Origin: an uncultured Bacteroides sp. | Lineage (GTDB): Bacteria; Bacteroidota; Bacteroidia; Bacteroidales; Bacteroidaceae | DNA: 64,000 bases | NCBI GenBank assembly: GCA_902492205.1 | Contig: CABUKU010000016.1 | Location: forward strand, 6,700-70,699 | Reading direction: 5' to 3' | Shown here: in pieces, positions 42,356-50,705 of the stretch | Position numbering within the stretch: position 1 is the first letter of the stretch | Layout of the letters: each line of letters begins with the position of its first letter | Translations under genes and position numbers: made by a program | The notes under the pieces: model-generated | Told to the model about the DNA's origin: nothing | Seen by the model: the letters and a program-made list of their open reading frames with translations, nothing else | Databases searched by the model: none

Positions 42356-43270
42356 TTATTCGTTTTTTTCTCCGTTCTCCCTTCCGAAGTTGCGGTATTC
42401 GGTGGGAGTTAGCCCTGTATGCTTCTTAAAGAGAGCAAAGAAATGTTCCGTAGAAGCATAGTTGAGATAGAAAGCTATCTCTTTTACAGACTGCGAAGTG
42501 CCGATCAATAACTGCTTGGCTTTCCTTAGTTTCAATTCCTGAAAATACTTTGCCGGGGCATACCCCGTGTAATCCTTGAATACTTTCCTGAACCATGAAT
42601 AACTGATGTTCAGCTTCATGGCAAGCTCCATCGGATCGATATTTCTGCACACATTCTCATTCATGATAATCTTTGCACACTCTATCTTCTGGTCTATTTC
42701 TCCTGCTTCGAACAGTTTATTCTTTGAAATGGAAAGAATCATCCCCAATATGTGCATCACAATGCCTGCAAGATATTGCTGGCTCGAAATCTTATCGGCT
42801 TCCGCTACTTCTATGGCGCGGGTGAAGAGGTTGACCAGTTCTTCCTGAAGTCCCACTTCCAATATCTGGTTTTCCCGGCTTATGAATGAGTTGTCTATCA
42901 TATTATCAATGATGGGACCTTCGAAGCCGATGTAATATTCATTCCACCCTGTTTCCTTCAGAGGGCGGTAAGTGTGCCATTGCCCGGGGAATAAAACCAA
43001 GATGCGCCCTTTGTTGATGTCGGTTCGCTTTGTGCTGTCCGACTCAAAAACGCCCCTCCCTTTGGTGATATAGACAAACTGATACTCGCGAAGCACACGA
43101 CCTTTCTGTGCATTGAAGAAGTATCCCGAAGGATGGTCTTTCAAAGGATAGGGAGAGCCGGGACGGATGGACTGGAAACCTACGGTATTGACCGACAAGC
43201 CGAACTTATGGTCCATGTCGTTGACGATAAGGTATTTAAAATCTACGCCTAAATCATTGTAGCTTTCCAT
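42356..43270 (-). CDS. rhaR: AraC-family transcriptional regulator, probable L-rhamnose regulator RhaR
   Basis: A 304-residue activator with an N-terminal cupin-type sensor (PSGYFFNAQKGRVLREYQFVYITKGRGVFES, LVLFPGQWHTYRPLKETGW) and a C-terminal double HTH (ELAMKLNISYSWFRKVFKDYTGYAPAKYFQELKLRKAKQLL, IAFYLNYASTEHFFALFKKHTGLTPTEYR). The start at 43270 is chosen because a consensus -7 box at 43300-43307 lies inside the longer frame that opens at 43321. It is downstream of rhaD in the rhamnose cluster, the place where the Bacteroides rhamnose regulator is found, so rhamnose is the likely inducer. Confidence 0.85.
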   Translation of the reverse strand: MESYNDLGVDFKYLIVNDMDHKFGLSVNTVGFQSIRPGSPYPLKDHPSGYFFNAQKGRVLREYQFVYITKGRGVFESDSTKRTDINKGRILVLFPGQWHTYRPLKETGWNEYYIGFEGPIIDNMIDNSFISRENQILEVGLQEELVNLFTRAIEVAEADKISSQQYLAGIVMHILGMILSISKNKLFEAGEIDQKIECAKIIMNENVCRNIDPMELAMKLNISYSWFRKVFKDYTGYAPAKYFQELKLRKAKQLLIGTSQSVKEIAFYLNYASTEHFFALFKKHTGLTPTEYRNFGRENGEKNE

Positions 43271-43299
43271 AGTAACCGGGTTCTGTGATTTGGATAACG

Positions 43300-43307
43300 C
43301 AAAAATA
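43300..43307 (-). promoter_or_regulatory. -7 box (TATTTTTG) for rhaR
   Basis: An exact TAnnTTTG match on the minus strand, 29 bp upstream of the start at 43270. Confidence 0.55.
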
Positions 43308-43397
43308 GGGATATTTTGCATATTATCTCTGTTTTATCCATTATAATTTGATGTTTCATAGGCAGTAATTAGGTGACTTGTGCCGTCTGATTAAATG

Positions 43398-43485
43398 TTT
43401 CATTGCAGTGGAACGTATGTTTCTCTGCAGTGAAACGTTTATTCCACTGCAGAGAAATGTACGTTCCACTGCAGTGGAATACTTA
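43398..43485. repeat. four-unit CTGCAG array, 22-bp period (array C)
   Basis: Four 22-bp units begin at 43398, 43420, 43442 and 43464. Each is centred on TGCA (43404, 43426, 43448, 43470) within arms TTTCNCTGCAGTGAAA or TTCCACTGCAGTGGAA. The first unit has TTGCAG in place of CTGCAG. Middle units combine a TTTC arm with a GTGGAA-like arm, so direct and inverted pairings are both possible. Confidence 0.92.
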
Positions 43486-43542
43486 ATATGGCGGGAAGAA
43501 AGTATTAATTAGTACCGAAAGAAGGGGGAATTAATAAGGAAA

Positions 43543-43579
43543 GGGCGCCAAAAAAGTCTTTTATAACTTTTTGACGCCC
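43543..43579 (-). terminator. rhaD terminator
   Basis: GGGCG (43543-43547) pairs with CGCCC (43575-43579), extended by CAAAAA/TTTTTG; it lies 24 bp beyond the rhaD stop. Confidence 0.8.
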
Positions 43580-43602
43580 TTGTACTTATACTGAGATACT
43601 GC

Positions 43603-44412
43603 TTACTTCGGCAGATTGAACGCTATGGTCATTTCGTGCATTTGCTCTTGGCTCATGCCGTCGGGCTCAAAGCCCATGTTCTTGCAGTTGATATAGATTT
43701 GAGCCGATTTGCTGAGAACATCCACTTGGTCGAAAGCCTCCATGATGTCCGTACCTACGGCAAACACTCCGTGCTTTTCCCAAAGGGTTACATCATAGTC
43801 GTCGAGTTCTTTCAACGTGCCGTCGGCAAGTTCCACGGAACCGGGCAGTTGATAAGGGATGATTCCCACACCGCGCGGACAGAATGCCTTGGTTTCGGGA
43901 ATCATGCTCCAAAGCAAGTTGGTCATGACGTCTTTTTGGAGGAACTTCTTGCTGTGGCTCATGGCTATAAGCTCAATGGGATGCGTGTGCAAGGATGCTT
44001 TGTAGGGGCTGCCTTTGCCAATCAGGTAGTTGTGTACACTGAGGTGGGCAGGAAGCTCGGATGTGGGCTTTACCGGTGCATCGGCTATCATCACATAGCT
44101 TGCACAGTCGTCGAGGATGCGGATGATAGAACCGTTTTCCATAGGCCAACGGGCAAGGTCGCGCATGCGTTTGTTCGTTCCTTTGCAAAAGAAGTAGCAG
44201 CCTTTCAGGTGGGGCAGGGTAACGCCGATGGGCATAACGTCACTGATAGGAGTCATTGTGCGGACTTCGTCATCTATATACTCGGTGATGTTTACGGTGA
44301 TATTACCGCCATTACGTTCCGCCCAGCCTTTTTGCCAGAGGTATCCGGCTACTTCGGCCACTTTGTTCACTTCTTTAGCCAGTGCGGGACGGTTTTCTAA
44401 TATTGATTTCAT
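43603..44412 (-). CDS. rhaD: L-rhamnulose-1-phosphate aldolase
   Basis: A class II zinc aldolase that splits L-rhamnulose 1-phosphate into dihydroxyacetone phosphate and L-lactaldehyde. The 269 residues match the RhaD family: WQKGWAERNGGNITVNITEY near the start, PTSELPAHLSVHNYLI, and the zinc histidines in YKASLHTHPIELIAMSH (near 140-156). The third His is probably in WEKHGVFAVG. It is the last gene of rhaB-rhaA-rhaT-rhaD and starts 28 bp after rhaT. Confidence 0.95.
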   Translation of the reverse strand: MKSILENRPALAKEVNKVAEVAGYLWQKGWAERNGGNITVNITEYIDDEVRTMTPISDVMPIGVTLPHLKGCYFFCKGTNKRMRDLARWPMENGSIIRILDDCASYVMIADAPVKPTSELPAHLSVHNYLIGKGSPYKASLHTHPIELIAMSHSKKFLQKDVMTNLLWSMIPETKAFCPRGVGIIPYQLPGSVELADGTLKELDDYDVTLWEKHGVFAVGTDIMEAFDQVDVLSKSAQIYINCKNMGFEPDGMSQEQMHEMTIAFNLPK

Positions 44413-44440
44413 TCTGTTTATACTTAAAATTAATTGTTCT

Positions 44441-45472
44441 TTAGTTCTGTGCCATTGCCACTACGATGATAGAGGAAATGAGCACTGCAAGCCCGCATAT
44501 AAGCACTCCGATGGTGGATGCGTTTACTCCTTTCCACTCTTTCAGTATGATTCCCCATACATTGGAGAAGGTTACGTTGAGAGACATCAGGATGCTCCAT
44601 GAGAATGCCAGCAGGATGGGAGACTCGGATAGGAAGCTCTTTCCCATTTCCAATCCGAAGAACTGCGAATACCACAGCACTCCCGCCAATGCGCAAAATA
44701 AGATATTGTTTACCAGATCGCCGCCTTTCACGGAGAAGTATTCTTGCCCTGTCTTATTCTTTATGTTCTGCCAGATGCAATAAACGGCATTGGTAAAGAA
44801 TCCCCCGAGGGTTACGAGGAAGATAACGGGCAAGCCTGCATAGAGCCCTTCCACTCCTTGGGCAAGGGCGGCTTCCTTGATGGGCGTTCCGGCTTCGAGC
44901 CCCAAAGCGAAGCAGGCACTCATCACACCGGCAAGCAGGGCAACGAGTAAGCCTTTGGTCAGCGCGAAGTCCTTGACGGCGGCTTTCTTTTCTTCTTCGC
45001 TCATGTTCTTTGAGCGCAGGCTTCCGGCATATCCGATGACGGCAATACCTGCAAGGGTGATGCACACCCCGATCAGCAAGGTCAGTCCCGCACCGTGAAA
45101 CAAGTCTTCACCTGCGAAAATAGCGGGGAAAAGTGTTCCGAATCCTGCACAAGTGCCGAGTGCGATGCTTTGTCCCAAAGCTACTCCGAGGTAGCGCATG
45201 CTCAGTCCGAAGGTAAGCCCGCCTATTCCCCAAAGCACTCCGTAGATGATAGCCGGCATGGCGCCGCCCGAACTCCATAGTGCGCAAAGGCTGCTGCCTG
45301 CGGGGATGGCAAGCAAAGCTCCGAGCAAAGGAAATACCAACCATGCAAAGATGCCTTGCACCAGCCAGAAGCTTTCCCAGCTCCATTGCCTTACCTTGTT
45401 TATAGGTACATAAGAACTGGACTGCCCGAAGCTGCCCAGCGCTATGATGATTAATCCGATGAGAACATTCAT
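44441..45472 (-). CDS. rhaT: L-rhamnose-proton symporter
   Basis: An inner-membrane sugar permease of 343 residues with ten hydrophobic segments and the RhaT N terminus (IGLIIIALGSFGQSSSYVPI, VRQWSWESFWLVQGIFAWLVFPLLGA). YGVLWGIGGLTFGLSMRYLGVALGQSIALG is the central family block. Its start codon directly abuts a heptad-repeat element (45473-45551) that lies between rhaA and rhaT. Confidence 0.95.
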   Translation of the reverse strand: MNVLIGLIIIALGSFGQSSSYVPINKVRQWSWESFWLVQGIFAWLVFPLLGALLAIPAGSSLCALWSSGGAMPAIIYGVLWGIGGLTFGLSMRYLGVALGQSIALGTCAGFGTLFPAIFAGEDLFHGAGLTLLIGVCITLAGIAVIGYAGSLRSKNMSEEEKKAAVKDFALTKGLLVALLAGVMSACFALGLEAGTPIKEAALAQGVEGLYAGLPVIFLVTLGGFFTNAVYCIWQNIKNKTGQEYFSVKGGDLVNNILFCALAGVLWYSQFFGLEMGKSFLSESPILLAFSWSILMSLNVTFSNVWGIILKEWKGVNASTIGVLICGLAVLISSIIVVAMAQN

Positions 45473-45551
45473 AGTGATTAGTTTTTTAGTGATTAGTGTT
45501 TAGTGATTAATGATTAGCAGTACTAATCACTAATCACTAACCGCTAATCAC
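45473..45551. repeat. CTAATCACT heptad element at the rhaA-rhaT junction
   Basis: The 75-bp spacer consists almost wholly of the heptads TTAGTGA/TCACTAA in both orientations, so an mRNA hairpin could form. In the direction of transcription it ends with CACTAATCACTAAAAAAC, then TAATCACT immediately before ATG. The same end, in the same orientation relative to the downstream start, occurs before argD. It overlaps the rhaA stop codon (45548-45550). Confidence 0.88.
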
Positions 45552-46807
45552 TTTCTTTTAGAGGTTACTTCTGCTTCATACTTCTGTATCTCCGCGATGA
45601 ATGCTTCGCCCACAGGTACGTTGTTCTTCAGACAGAACATGTCCCACACTGCATTCCACGGCAATGACTTGCTTTCTTCGAGCAGGGCAAGACGTTCGAA
45701 CAACTGGTCGTTTGCTTCATAGCGGCGGAGCTGTGCAAGTGGTTCGAGCAGGGCTTGCATGAAGCACTTCTGTGTGGCACGACTACCCACTACATATGCA
45801 CCGATGCGGTTGATGGAAGCATCAAAGTAATCCAGCCCGATGTTTACACGGTCGAGAGCGTTGCAGCGGATGATTTCTTTGGCAAGGTCGAGTGTATCAT
45901 CGTTCATGATAGTCACGTGGTCGGAGTCCCAACGGATTGGACGGCTCACGTGTAGCATAATCTCGGGAGTGAAGAGCAACAAAGCAGAGATTTTGTCCGC
46001 AATGCTTTCTGTGAGGTGGAAGTGTCCTGTGTCTAAGGTCACCATCTTGTTGTTCTTCGCACCATAGCCCAGATAGAAGTCATAAGAGCCGACTGTGTAG
46101 CTTTCCGCTCCGATGCCGAACAACTTGGCTTCGATACAGTCTTTCATGTTATCGTATTTGGTAGCGAAGATTTCATCCAACGATTGTTTCAGTAGTTCGC
46201 GGTAGTAGAGACGGTTCACTGTCTGATCTTTGCTTCCGTCGTGAATCCAAAGGTTCATTACGCAAGGCGAGCCTTGATATACACCCATAGCTTCGGCAAT
46301 GGCACGGCTGCGCTTGGTGTGCTCCACCCAGAAACCGCGTATCTCGGGATCGGGATTAGCCAATGACAGGCTTCCGCTTTTCGGATGGGAGAAAGAAGTG
46401 GAGTTGAAGTCCAGCTTCATGTTGTGTTCCTTACCCCATTCCATCCAGCTTTGGAAATGCTTCGGTTCTATCTCGTTGCGGTCAACGAACTTGCCGCCGA
46501 AGTCGCCATACGTGGCGTGCAGGTTCAAACGGTGAGTTCCCGGAATGTAGGAAGCCGCTTTGAGGATGTCGGCACGGAGTTCTTCCATGTTGCGTGCCTT
46601 GCCGGGGTGGTTGCCTGTGGCTTGGATACCGCCGGAGAGTTGACCGTCGGGGTTTTCAAAGCCTGTTACGTCGTCTGCCTGCCAGCAATGCAGGGAGAGG
46701 GAAATCTTTTGCAAGTCTTCGATAGCCTTGTCGGTGTCCACGCCAATGGCGGCATAACGTTCTTTGGCTATCTCATAAGCTTTCTGTACTAATTGTTCGT
46801 TCTTCAT
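45548..46807 (-). CDS. rhaA: L-rhamnose isomerase
   Basis: Converts L-rhamnose to L-rhamnulose, using Mn2+/Zn2+ in a TIM barrel. The 419-residue length and motifs fit RhaA: SLHCWQADDVTGFE (32-45), LNLHATYGDFGGKFVDRNEIEPKHFQSW, KLDFNSTSFSHPKSGSLSLA, NLWIHDGSKD and TLDTGHFH. It follows rhaB by 23 bp in the same operon. Confidence 0.96.
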   Translation of the reverse strand: MKNEQLVQKAYEIAKERYAAIGVDTDKAIEDLQKISLSLHCWQADDVTGFENPDGQLSGGIQATGNHPGKARNMEELRADILKAASYIPGTHRLNLHATYGDFGGKFVDRNEIEPKHFQSWMEWGKEHNMKLDFNSTSFSHPKSGSLSLANPDPEIRGFWVEHTKRSRAIAEAMGVYQGSPCVMNLWIHDGSKDQTVNRLYYRELLKQSLDEIFATKYDNMKDCIEAKLFGIGAESYTVGSYDFYLGYGAKNNKMVTLDTGHFHLTESIADKISALLLFTPEIMLHVSRPIRWDSDHVTIMNDDTLDLAKEIIRCNALDRVNIGLDYFDASINRIGAYVVGSRATQKCFMQALLEPLAQLRRYEANDQLFERLALLEESKSLPWNAVWDMFCLKNNVPVGEAFIAEIQKYEAEVTSKRK

Positions 46808-46830
46808 GATGTCTGTATGTTTTTAATGAT

Positions 46831-48309
46831 TTAAATGTTTTCTCTATATATACTAAGGTAAGTTTCATAGCCTTCCTTCCATAAAGACTGTTCGGCGGGT
46901 TGGAATGTACTCACTGATACCGAGTTACTTATCATCTTCCGCATCTCGCCGATGCTGCCCACCATCCCGTCCGCCTTGGCTTGCAGCATGATGTTTCCGA
47001 TAGCCGTAGCTTCCGAAGGTCCTGCCACGACAGGGATGCCTATGGCATTGGCTGTGAAGGTGTTCAGAAGGTTGTTCTTGGAACCTCCGCCTATCACGTG
47101 CAGCTTTTCGATGGGAAACGCAGCCAGTGATTGCAGGCTTCCAAGCACCTGACGGTATCTCAGCGCAAGGCTTTCAAAGATGCAACGGGTGATTTCCCCG
47201 TGGGTTTGCGGAACTGCCTGATTGGTTTCCTTGCAATAGCTCCGAATGGCTTCAATCATCGAAGCGGGATTGGCAAAGCAGGGGGCATCGGGATTAATCA
47301 GGCTGCGGAATGCCGGGGCGGCAAGGGCGGCATCTATCAGCTCCGGGTAAGAGTAATCGGTAGTTGCCTGCCACTCTTTGCGGCAACGTTCCAGCAACCA
47401 CATCCCGCAGATGTTTTTCAGGAAACGGATCGTTCCTTCCACGCCTCCTTCATTGGTGAAATTGAGTCGGAAGCTCTCCTCGCCCGTCAATGGCTTGTCT
47501 GTCTCGATACCCATGAGCGACCATGTGCCGCTGCTCAGGTAGGCAAAGTTCTTTCCGTCGGCAGGCACGGCGGCTACCGCACTGGCTGTGTCGTGCCCCG
47601 CTACGGCAATGACGGGGACAGCTCCCATTCCCGTTTGCTTTTGCACATTGGCACTCAACGCACCTATCTTTGTACCCGGATAAACAAACCGCCCGAAATG
47701 ACTTTCGCTTAGTTGCAATTCTTTCAGCAACTCCTGTTCAAACCGTTTTGTCTCGGGGTTAATCATTTGTGAAGTGGATGCAATGGTATATTCCGTCACC
47801 ATTTCGCCCGTGAGCATGTAGGATAGCGCATCGGGGATGAACAGTATCTTGTCGGTCACAGGCAACACGGAAGAGTTGTTGCGGCGGATGGTATCCAGTT
47901 GAAACAGCGTGTTGAAGTTCATGAACTGTATGCCCGTCATTTCATACACCCGGTTGCGGGGTATTCTTTTAAAGAACTCTTCCTGTGCTCCCTCCGTGTG
48001 GGGATCGCGGTAACAATAGGGCTGGCGAAGCAACTCACCGTCCTTGCCTATGCACACAAAGTCCACTCCCCAAGTATCTATTCCGATGGATTCTATCACG
48101 GTTCCTTCGTTGGCAACCACCTTCAATCCGTCCACTATCTCTTGGTAGAGCGCGTAGATGTCCCAGTAAAAGTGCCCGTTTGTTTCGATGATGCGGTTGG
48201 GGAAGCGCGTCAGTTCCCTGAAGTTCACCCTCCCATCTGCGATGGTTCCTAAGATTGTGCGTCCGCTTGTTGCGCCGAGGTCTACGGCAAAGAAGTTCTT
48301 TTTATCCAT
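46831..48309 (-). CDS. rhaB: rhamnulokinase
   Basis: Phosphorylates L-rhamnulose. It is a 492-residue FGGY kinase: MDKKNFFAVDLGATSGRTILG is the phosphate-1 loop, GIDTWGVDFVCIGKDG the following block, AVAGHDTASAVAAVP the C-terminal FGGY start, and LHVIGGGSKNNLLNTFTANA the adenosine motif. The start at 48309 is supported by the promoter at 48343-48350, which lies inside the longer frame. It is the first gene of the rha operon, the natural target of the AraC-type regulator. Confidence 0.95.
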   Translation of the reverse strand: MDKKNFFAVDLGATSGRTILGTIADGRVNFRELTRFPNRIIETNGHFYWDIYALYQEIVDGLKVVANEGTVIESIGIDTWGVDFVCIGKDGELLRQPYCYRDPHTEGAQEEFFKRIPRNRVYEMTGIQFMNFNTLFQLDTIRRNNSSVLPVTDKILFIPDALSYMLTGEMVTEYTIASTSQMINPETKRFEQELLKELQLSESHFGRFVYPGTKIGALSANVQKQTGMGAVPVIAVAGHDTASAVAAVPADGKNFAYLSSGTWSLMGIETDKPLTGEESFRLNFTNEGGVEGTIRFLKNICGMWLLERCRKEWQATTDYSYPELIDAALAAPAFRSLINPDAPCFANPASMIEAIRSYCKETNQAVPQTHGEITRCIFESLALRYRQVLGSLQSLAAFPIEKLHVIGGGSKNNLLNTFTANAIGIPVVAGPSEATAIGNIMLQAKADGMVGSIGEMRKMISNSVSVSTFQPAEQSLWKEGYETYLSIYRENI

Positions 48310-48342
48310 TCCTTTTTGCTTATTTATGTTTTTCATTGGAAG

Positions 48343-48350
48343 CAAAAGTA
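48343..48350 (-). promoter_or_regulatory. -7 box (TACTTTTG) of the rha operon
   Basis: An exact TAnnTTTG match on the minus strand, 33 bp upstream of rhaB. The region upstream to about 48440 is where RhaR sites would be expected; no repeat clear enough to name was seen. Confidence 0.6.
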
Positions 48351-48438
48351 ACGGATTGGTGAGATACGGAGATTGTTTAAATTGATGTTCCGACTATCGG
48401 TTTTGTCATAGTTGATATGTTTTGCAACAGTTTAATGT

Positions 48439-48483
48439 AAAAACATCCCCTGCCTTGCACATATGTATTGCATTATAGGCAGG
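48439..48483 (-). terminator. terminator of the phosphodiesterase gene
   Basis: CCTGCCT (48449-48455) pairs with AGGCAGG (48477-48483), with a 21-nt loop; five T residues follow on the minus strand (48443-48439). Confidence 0.65.
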
Positions 48484-48492
48484 AGTGTTCTT

Positions 48493-49410
48493 TTATCTGC
48501 CGAACACCTGTTTCATCGGACGTCCGATCCATACTTGGGGTTGCTTAAGCCCGAAAATGTGGGCGATTGTGGATGCTACATCAAACTGCATCATGCTTAT
48601 ATCGTCGAACTGTACTCCTTTTTTGATATTCTTGCCGGATATGATAAAAGGAGTCTCCATTTCATTCATAGTCTTGCCGCCATGACCGTTTCCTATGCCT
48701 CCATGATCGGCTGTGACAATGAAAATGGTTTCTTTCAGCATACCTGCATCTTCAACAGCTTTGATAATACGCCCTATATATCCGTCGAGTTCTTTTAGTT
48801 TTGCATAATACTCCGGTGTGTCGTGACCTGCTGCATGACCGATATGATCGGGGTTGTCAAAACAAACAGCCAATAGAGTGGGATGTTTCTCTTTGATATA
48901 TGATTCTGCCATTTCGCACAAAGCTTTCGGATGTTTGTTATAATCCGGCGCTTGCCGGTGGTAACTCAAAGCAAGGGTATCCACTAAATATTTAATTCCG
49001 TCCCATTCATACAAACAGCCTATTTCTGCTTTAGGGCGGTCATCACGGAGCAATTGGAAAACAGTGGGGAAGATGCCGTGTTGGTTTAGCACGCGTGAAG
49101 GTAGCTCGGGAGTTTTAGATCCCCATTCTGTATATCCATGCAATTCCGGCCCGGCTCCCATAAACATGGATGCCCAGTTGATAGCACTGGAAGAAGGTAG
49201 GGTAGAGCGTTTTTTTAAGGTATAAGCTCCGTTATTCATCAACTGTTTTATGTTGGGAATGTCAGCTTTGGGAACACTGTAAGCACCCCAACCGTCTAAT
49301 CCGATTAAAACAACATGTTTTGCTTTGCTCCTTCCTTTGGAGTAACAGGATGGTGCGGTGAAAAACATGATTACTAAGATGAGTGCCGGTAAAATGAATG
49401 GTTTGTTCAT
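48493..49410 (-). CDS. alkaline phosphatase-superfamily phosphodiesterase (type I PDE/nucleotide pyrophosphatase-like)
   Basis: A 305-residue secreted or membrane-tethered metal hydrolase. The N-terminal hydrophobic stretch with TAPSC may be a lipoprotein signal. The core has the superfamily signatures VVLIGLDGWGAYSVPKADIPNI (near 33-54), the nucleophile region LPSSSAINWASMFMGAGPELHGY, DNPDHIGHAAGHDTPEYY, VTADHGGIGNGHGG and METPFIISG. Asp/His zinc ligands are in place. The substrate (nucleotides, phosphodiesters or sulfated sugars) is not fixed by these motifs. It is a single gene between the rha operon and argR. Confidence 0.87.
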   Translation of the reverse strand: MNKPFILPALILVIMFFTAPSCYSKGRSKAKHVVLIGLDGWGAYSVPKADIPNIKQLMNNGAYTLKKRSTLPSSSAINWASMFMGAGPELHGYTEWGSKTPELPSRVLNQHGIFPTVFQLLRDDRPKAEIGCLYEWDGIKYLVDTLALSYHRQAPDYNKHPKALCEMAESYIKEKHPTLLAVCFDNPDHIGHAAGHDTPEYYAKLKELDGYIGRIIKAVEDAGMLKETIFIVTADHGGIGNGHGGKTMNEMETPFIISGKNIKKGVQFDDISMMQFDVASTIAHIFGLKQPQVWIGRPMKQVFGR

Positions 49411-49540
49411 AACTATGTAATATTTAAGGTTAAATATAGATTATAGCGTAAAGGTATATATTATTTAATGAACAGCACTCACTTTTAATGTTGTTTTTAT
49501 ACAACCGTGCAAGGAAAACGGTTAGATAAAACCATCTTTT

Positions 49541-49600
49541 TGCATAAAAACAATAAAATATTTGTGTTTTATGCATCATGTATTCAAAATAATGCATAAA
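49541..49600. promoter_or_regulatory. possible ArgR operators upstream of argR
   Basis: GCATAAAA (49542-49549) is mirrored by TTTTATGC (49567-49574), followed by TGCAT (49572-49576), ATTCA (49582-49586) and TGCATA (49593-49598) overlapping the -7 box. TGCAT-N5-ATTCA resembles an ARG box (TGAAT-N4-ATTCA) with one extra spacer base. The placement fits ArgR autoregulation and arg-operon control, which is inference. Confidence 0.45.
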
Positions 49601-49604
49601 TTTG
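49597..49604 (+). promoter_or_regulatory. -7 box (TAAATTTG) of the argR-argGCD operon
   Basis: An exact TAnnTTTG match 27 bp upstream of the argR ATG at 49632; it also shows the earlier open frame from 49602 is not the start. Confidence 0.6.
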
Positions 49605-49631
49605 CCGCAGAATAAGAATAATTATACAGAC

Positions 49632-50108
49632 ATGAAGAACAAGAGTAACCGATTGGATGCCATAAAGATCATTATTTCCAGTCAGGAAGTGGGAAGCCAA
49701 GAGGAGTTATTGCAAGAACTGGCAAAAGAGGGCTTTGCGCTAACACAGGCTACTTTATCTCGCGATTTGAAGCAACTGAAAGTAGCCAAAGCAGCAAGCA
49801 TGAACGGGAATTACGTGTATGTGTTGCCCAACAATACCATGTATAAACGTATGGTAGAACCTCACAGGGCAAGCGAACTGTTGATGCACAACGGTTTCAT
49901 CTCCATCGCATTCTCTGCCAATCTGGCGGTTATAAAAACTCGTCCCGGCTATGCAAGCAGTCTTGCTTATGACATCGATATGCATGATTTCCCGGAAATA
50001 CTGGGAACCATTGCAGGAGACGATACCATTATGATGGTACTGAAAGAAGGTTGTTCGAGTATGGAGGTAAAGAGTACACTTTCCATTCTTATTCCCAATA
50101 TCGAATAA
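49632..50108 (+). CDS. argR: arginine repressor
   Basis: A 158-residue ArgR/AhrC protein: an N-terminal winged helix (AIKIIISSQEVGSQEELLQELAKEGFALTQATLSRDLKQLKV) and a C-terminal oligomerisation/arginine-binding domain with GTIAGDDTIMMVLKEG. It senses arginine and controls arg genes. It is the first gene of argR-GNAT-argG-argC-argD, so it is expected to control its own operon. Confidence 0.95.
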   Translation: MKNKSNRLDAIKIIISSQEVGSQEELLQELAKEGFALTQATLSRDLKQLKVAKAASMNGNYVYVLPNNTMYKRMVEPHRASELLMHNGFISIAFSANLAVIKTRPGYASSLAYDIDMHDFPEILGTIAGDDTIMMVLKEGCSSMEVKSTLSILIPNIE

Positions 50109-50134
50109 TTTAATATTTTACATAGAATTTAGAA

Positions 50135-50692
50135 ATGGACACAACTCAAATAGATGTTATGGTAGCCGACGCCTCACATGAGGTTTACGTTGACACTATT
50201 TTGGAGACAATAAGGAATGCTGCGAAGGTTCGTGGAACAGGTATTGCAGAACGTACTCACGAATATGTGGCTCAGAAGATGAAAGAAGGTAAAGCTATTA
50301 TCGCCCTTTGCGATGATGTCTTTGCCGGATTCACTTATATCGAGTCATGGGGAAACAAGCAGTATGTAGCAACTTCGGGACTTATCGTACATCCCGATTT
50401 CAGGGGCTTGGGACTGGCAAAGCGCATTAAACAGGCTTCATTCCAACTGGCACGCTTACGATGGCCGAAAGCAAAGATATTCAGCCTTACCAGTGGAGCT
50501 GCCGTGATGAAGATGAACACGGAACTTGGATATGTACCTGTTACATTCAATGAACTGACCGATGACGAAGCTTTTTGGAAAGGTTGCGAAGGTTGCATCA
50601 ATCACGACATATTGGTAACCAAGAACCGTAAGTTCTGCATCTGTACGGCAATGCTTTACGATCCGGAAGAACATAAAGAAGATAAAATATAA
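50135..50692 (+). CDS. GNAT acyltransferase in the arginine operon (candidate first-step N-acyl-glutamate synthase)
   Basis: A 185-residue GNAT protein. The acyl-CoA-binding motif A is VATSGLIVHPDFRGLGLAKRIKQASFQLARLRWPKAKIFSLTSG (near 73-116). Cys-rich residues near the end (EGCEGC, FCICTAML) are unusual for a GNAT. It sits between argR and argG with short spacing (26 and 13 bp). Because the pathway here uses succinylated intermediates, an N-succinyl- or N-acetyl-glutamate synthase function is plausible, but this is inferred from position only. Confidence 0.8.
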   Translation: MDTTQIDVMVADASHEVYVDTILETIRNAAKVRGTGIAERTHEYVAQKMKEGKAIIALCDDVFAGFTYIESWGNKQYVATSGLIVHPDFRGLGLAKRIKQASFQLARLRWPKAKIFSLTSGAAVMKMNTELGYVPVTFNELTDDEAFWKGCEGCINHDILVTKNRKFCICTAMLYDPEEHKEDKI

Positions 50693-50705
50693 AAATAAGA
50701 TAGCT

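Larger units (their letters stand above)
43271..43602. other. rhaR-rhaD intergenic region
   Basis: About 330 bp holding the rhaR promoter (-7 at 43300-43307), the CTGCAG array C (43398-43485) and the rhaD terminator (43543-43579), in that order from rhaR outward. No ORF is supported. Confidence 0.7.

Noticed and set aside
43636..44400. A long open frame of about 254 codons opposite rhaD
   Set aside because: It is the antisense shadow of a well-conserved aldolase; its translation has no family features and the composition is His/Val-rich shadow-like.
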